8,089 nt of DNA from Thiomargarita sp. (GTDB lineage Bacteria > Pseudomonadota > Gammaproteobacteria > Beggiatoales > Beggiatoaceae), in NCBI GenBank assembly GCA_030618965.1, contig JAUXCJ010000030.1:1-8089 (forward strand), read 5' to 3'. Below the pieces are notes generated by a model. The model did not search any database. It had not been told where the DNA came from and was given only the letters and a program-made list of their open reading frames with translations. Made by a program: the position numbers and the translations under genes. This document shows, piece by piece, positions 5,460-8,089 of the stretch. Position 1 is the first letter of the stretch. Every line of letters starts with the position of its first letter.

Positions 5460-7367
5460 ATGCCTATCATCACATTGCCTGACGGCAGTCAACGAGAGTT
5501 TAATCAGCCTGTGACCGTTGCTGAAGTGGCCAGCAATATCGGGGCGGGTCTTGCTAAAGCCGCTTTGGCGGGAAAAATCGCTGATCAGTTGGTCGATATG
5601 TCAACCTTGATTGAAGACGATGTACAATTGTCTATTATCACTGACCGCGATCCTGATGCTTTAGAGATTTTACGTCATTCCTGCGCTCATTTAATGGCTC
5701 AAGCGGTTAAAAGTCTATTTCCCTCTGCCCAAGTGACGATTGGGCCAGTGGTTGAAAATGGCTTTTATTACGATTTTGCCTATGAAAAAAGTTTTACGCC
5801 CGAAGATTTAGATAAAATTCAGGCTAAAATGGAAAAACTAGTCGCTGAAGATTTACCCATAACACGTTCTGTGATGCCACGCGATGAGGCATCTAAATTT
5901 TTTCGTGCCAAGGGTGAAAATTATAAAGCTGAAATTATTGAGTCTATCCCCAGTAATCAGGCGATTTCTTTGTATGAACAAGGGGATTTTATTGATTTGT
6001 GCCGAGGGCCGCATGTGCCTAGTACGGGTAAATTAAAAGCCTTTAAATTAACCAAATTGGCGGGCGCGTATTGGCGGGGCGATTCTAATAATGAGATGTT
6101 GCAACGCATTTATGGCACCGCATGGCCTAATAAGAAGGCCCTTAAAACTTATTTGAACCGGTTAGCAGAGGCTGAAAAACGGGATCATCGTAAGCTGGGC
6201 AAACGCTTGGATTTGTTTCATGTTCAAGAAGAAGCCCCAGGTATGATCTTTTGGCACGATAAGGGCTGGACAATTTATTTAATAATACAAGCCTATATTC
6301 GTCGTCAATTGCAAGCGCATGGTTATCAAGAAGTTAATACGCCTCAATTAGTTGATCGTTCTCTGTGGGAAAAGTCAGGGCATTGGGACAAATTCGGTGA
6401 TATGATTTTCAGTACCCATTCTGAACATCGAGATTATGCGATTAAGCCGATGAACTGTCCTTGTCATGTTCAAATTTTTAATAAGGGTTTAAAAAGTCAT
6501 CATAATTTGCCCTTGAGAATGGCAGAATTTGGCTCTTGTCATCGCAATGAGCCATCTGGGACTTTGCATGGTTTAATGCGGATTCGTAATTTTGTCCAAG
6601 ATGATGCCCATATTTTTTGCACCGAAGAGCAAATTCAAAGTGAAGTATCTGATTTTATTGATTTATTGTTTAAAGTATATGCTGATTTTGGTTTTAAAAA
6701 CATCATCGTTAAACTGTCTACTCGTCCAGAACAACGTGTCGGCAGTGATGAGGTTTGGGATAAAGCCGAAAATGCTTTAGAATTGGCTTTAAATCAGAAA
6801 AATTTAGATTGGGAATTACAGCCCGGTGAAGGGGCATTTTATGGGCCTAAAATCGAATTTTCGCTTAAAGATTGCCTTGATCGCGTTTGGCAATGTGGTA
6901 CGATTCAAGTTGATTTCTCGATGCCTGGGCGTTTAGGTGCGAAATATGTTGCGTCTGATGGGACTAAACAAGTCCCTGTTATGCTACATAGGGCGATTTT
7001 AGGATCATTAGAGCGTTTTATTGGCATACTTATTGAAGAATACGCTGGTGCTTTGCCGCTATGGCTTGCGCCGGTACAAATTGCGATATTGAGTATAACA
7101 GATCAACATACTGATTATGCTAAAAAAATCGAAAAACAATTAATAAAATTTGGATTTCGTGCTGTCGCAGACTTGAGAAATGAAAAAATAGGGCTTAAAA
7201 TTCGAGAGCATACTTTGCAAAAAGTCCCCTATCTTTTGATAGTGGGTGAACGTGAAATCGAAACTCAACAAGTGGCTGTGCGTTTATTAAAGGGTAAAGA
7301 CAAAGGAGCTATGACACTTGATGCCTTTGTGGAAATACTGAACGCAGAAATGGCCGGTTATATTTAG
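5460..7367 (+). CDS. thrS: Threonyl-tRNA synthetase
   Basis: This cytoplasmic class II enzyme charges tRNA-Thr with threonine. The 635 residues match E. coli ThrRS (642) along their whole length. An N-terminal TGS domain starts [10 protein letters not shown] (1 to about 62). The editing domain that removes Ser-tRNA-Thr has H73 and H77 in HSCAH and C181 and H185 in CRGPH. The catalytic core (about 240-535) has the three zinc ligands C333, H384 and H510, with motif 2 around [11 protein letters not shown] (357-367). The C-terminal anticodon-binding domain (about 536-635) contains ADLRNEKIG. Residue 335 is Cys (NCPCH) where E. coli has Gly. The ATG at 5460 is chosen because it aligns exactly with the E. 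coli N-terminus; upstream in-frame codons run through the tRNA terminator. The gene heads the thrS-infC-rpmI operon and ends 12 bases before infC. Confidence 0.97.
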   Translation: MPIITLPDGSQREFNQPVTVAEVASNIGAGLAKAALAGKIADQLVDMSTLIEDDVQLSIITDRDPDALEILRHSCAHLMAQAVKSLFPSAQVTIGPVVENGFYYDFAYEKSFTPEDLDKIQAKMEKLVAEDLPITRSVMPRDEASKFFRAKGENYKAEIIESIPSNQAISLYEQGDFIDLCRGPHVPSTGKLKAFKLTKLAGAYWRGDSNNEMLQRIYGTAWPNKKALKTYLNRLAEAEKRDHRKLGKRLDLFHVQEEAPGMIFWHDKGWTIYLIIQAYIRRQLQAHGYQEVNTPQLVDRSLWEKSGHWDKFGDMIFSTHSEHRDYAIKPMNCPCHVQIFNKGLKSHHNLPLRMAEFGSCHRNEPSGTLHGLMRIRNFVQDDAHIFCTEEQIQSEVSDFIDLLFKVYADFGFKNIIVKLSTRPEQRVGSDEVWDKAENALELALNQKNLDWELQPGEGAFYGPKIEFSLKDCLDRVWQCGTIQVDFSMPGRLGAKYVASDGTKQVPVMLHRAILGSLERFIGILIEEYAGALPLWLAPVQIAILSITDQHTDYAKKIEKQLIKFGFRAVADLRNEKIGLKIREHTLQKVPYLLIVGEREIETQQVAVRLLKGKDKGAMTLDAFVEILNAEMAGYI

Positions 7368-7371
7368 GAGG
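7366..7371 (+). promoter_or_regulatory. infC ribosome binding site overlapping the thrS stop codon
   Basis: AGGAGG, a full match to the Shine-Dalgarno consensus, overlaps the thrS TAG stop (7365-7367). It lies 8 bases ahead of the ATC at 7380. It is the only strong site in the region and it decides the infC start. The overlap also permits translational coupling with thrS. Confidence 0.85.
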
Positions 7372-7379
7372 AGAATTAC

Positions 7380-7910
7380 ATCGCTTACCCAAAACAACAA
7401 CGTACACGCCTGAATGCTAATATTACTGTCCCTCAAGTGCGGTTAATAAATGTAGATGGCGAACAAATTGGTATCGTCTCTAATATTGAGGCACTGGCAA
7501 AAGCGCAGGAATTGGAATTAGATTTAGTGGAAATCGTGCCAAATGCGAAACCACCTGTTTGTCGGATAATGGACTACGGCAAATTTCAATTTGCAGAAAG
7601 CAAGAAACGCAATCAAGCCAAGAAAAAGCAAAAACAGATACAACTTAAGGAAGTTAAGTTCCGTCCTAATACGGATCTAGGGGATTATCAGGTAAAACTA
7701 CGCAACCTGATACGTTTCCTAACAGATGGGGATAAAACTAAAGTTACCTTACGCTTTCGAGGCAGAGAAATGGCCCATCAAGATATAGGCCGACAATTGC
7801 TTAAGCGTATAGAAGCCGATTTAGCTGAACATGGGACAGTTGAACAGTTCCCCAAAATGGAAGGTCGGCAAATGGTGATGGTGCTTAACCCAATAAAAAA
7901 TAAGAAATAA
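7380..7910 (+). CDS. infC: Translation initiation factor IF-3, AUC start
   Basis: IF3 binds the 30S subunit, prevents early 50S joining and rejects non-standard start codons and wrong initiator tRNA. Starting at the ATC codon at 7380 gives 176 residues, close to E. coli IF3 (180). The N-terminal domain holds [14 protein letters not shown] and ends near CRIMDYGKF (about 67-75). A lysine-rich linker follows, then the C-terminal domain with [16 protein letters not shown] and [16 protein letters not shown] at 7437 would remove 19 residues that align with the E. coli N-terminus ([14 protein letters not shown]) and has no ribosome binding site. Non-AUG starts are usual for infC (AUU in E. coli) and underlie autorepression, because IF3 discriminates against such codons. 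The gene lies 12 bases after thrS and 104 bases before rpmI. Confidence 0.95.
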   Translation: MAYPKQQRTRLNANITVPQVRLINVDGEQIGIVSNIEALAKAQELELDLVEIVPNAKPPVCRIMDYGKFQFAESKKRNQAKKKQKQIQLKEVKFRPNTDLGDYQVKLRNLIRFLTDGDKTKVTLRFRGREMAHQDIGRQLLKRIEADLAEHGTVEQFPKMEGRQMVMVLNPIKNKK

Positions 7911-7911
7911 A

Positions 7912-7983
7912 TACCCCCCCTCAATCCCCCCCATTGGGGTGGACTTCCCCAATCCCAGTGGGAGGGGGCTAGGGGGCGGGGTA
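7912..7983. repeat. C-rich/G-rich imperfect inverted repeat between infC and rpmI
   Basis: The element is bounded by TACCCC at 7912 and GGGGTA ending at 7983. Its left side has two runs of seven C (7914-7920, 7926-7932) and its right side has G-runs at 7960-7981 that can pair with them imperfectly. Inside is a perfect small stem, ATTGGGG (7933-7939) with CCCCAAT (7947-7953), and next to it TCCCA-G-TGGGA (7953-7963). No T-run follows, so it is not a standard terminator. It looks like a small dispersed, non-coding palindromic element inserted inside the operon. Confidence 0.85.
7960..7981 (+). other. G-quadruplex motif in the rpmI leader
   Basis: Four G-runs (7960-7962, 7964-7968, 7972-7976, 7978-7981) are separated by loops of 1, 3 and 1 bases, which satisfies the usual G3+N1-7 quadruplex pattern on the mRNA-sense strand. 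It ends 20 bases before the rpmI ribosome binding site. It competes for the same G-runs as the C-rich arm of the surrounding repeat. Confidence 0.6.
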
Positions 7984-8001
7984 CATCAAATTAACCAATG
8001 C

Positions 8002-8005
8002 GGAG
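8002..8005 (+). promoter_or_regulatory. rpmI ribosome binding site
   Basis: GGAG lies 9 bases ahead of the rpmI ATG at 8015. It falls outside the C/G-rich repeat, so the repeat has not destroyed it. Confidence 0.75.
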
Positions 8006-8014
8006 TATTAATTT

Positions 8015-8089
8015 ATGCCAAAAATGAAAACTAATCGTGGTGCGGCTAAACGCTTTAAACGCACTGCAAGTGGCGGTTTTAAACGCAGC
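8015..8089 (+). CDS. rpmI: Large ribosomal subunit protein bL35, 5' part
   Basis: The first 25 codons of L35, a small, basic protein of the 50S subunit, usually about 65 residues long. The N-terminus [20 protein letters not shown] follows the E. coli sequence ([20 protein letters not shown]) closely; the reading frame runs off the window end. In E. coli rpmI is translationally coupled to rplT, and L20 represses both by binding mRNA upstream of rpmI. The 104-base spacer here would be the matching place, but half or more of it is taken up by a repeat. Confidence 0.97.
   Translation, partial: [25 protein letters not shown]

Noticed and set aside
5323..5514. Open frame starting within tRNA-Val and entering thrS
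   Set aside because: It covers the tRNA, its terminator and the start of thrS in another frame; no coding evidence.
6462..6467. Cys335 in place of Gly next to the zinc ligand of ThrRS (NCPCH) as a functional change
   Set aside because: I recall the same Cys in other gammaproteobacterial ThrRS, and all three zinc ligands are intact, so it is probably normal variation.

Overview
The window is ordinary bacterial chromosome with moderately AT-rich coding sequence. It most resembles a gammaproteobacterium. The thrS-infC-rpmI order, the ThrRS and IF3 sequences and a tRNA-Val just upstream of thrS all point there. The spacers are crowded with palindromic repeats, which recalls large sulfur bacteria of the Beggiatoa/Thioploca type. 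That narrower placement is an impression from memory, not a demonstrated result.

Layout. Positions 1-1127 hold the C-terminal part of nrdA, whose 5' end lies outside the window. nrdB follows at 1218-2285. Together they encode an aerobic class I ribonucleotide reductase. A double inverted repeat ending in a T-run closes this transcription unit at about 2307-2381. The convergent gene ppdK (2388-5159, minus strand) encodes pyruvate, phosphate dikinase. A 149-base divergent spacer carries a good sigma70-type promoter for ppdK, a 19-base palindrome and a weaker promoter for tRNA-Val(GAC) at 5309-5383. A rho-independent terminator follows the tRNA. After it come thrS (5460-7367), infC (7380-7910) and the first 25 codons of rpmI (8015 to the window end), the start of the classical thrS-infC-rpmI-rplT translation operon.

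Function. nrdAB makes deoxyribonucleotides. ppdK interconverts pyruvate and PEP. The right half serves translation: a tRNA, a tRNA synthetase, an initiation factor and ribosomal protein L35. No gene is missing an expected catalytic residue, and no mobile gene, CRISPR array or defence system is visible. No spacer exceeds 300 bases.

The points of interest are regulatory. Four unrelated palindromic elements occupy four of the six spacers, and two of them share a palindrome-within-palindrome design. infC appears to start at an AUC codon with a strong, well-spaced ribosome binding site. thrS has no Shine-Dalgarno sequence and a leader made almost only of pyrimidines. The infC-rpmI spacer carries a C-rich/G-rich inverted repeat with a G-quadruplex motif just ahead of the rpmI ribosome binding site. 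I found no credible new multi-gene system here.
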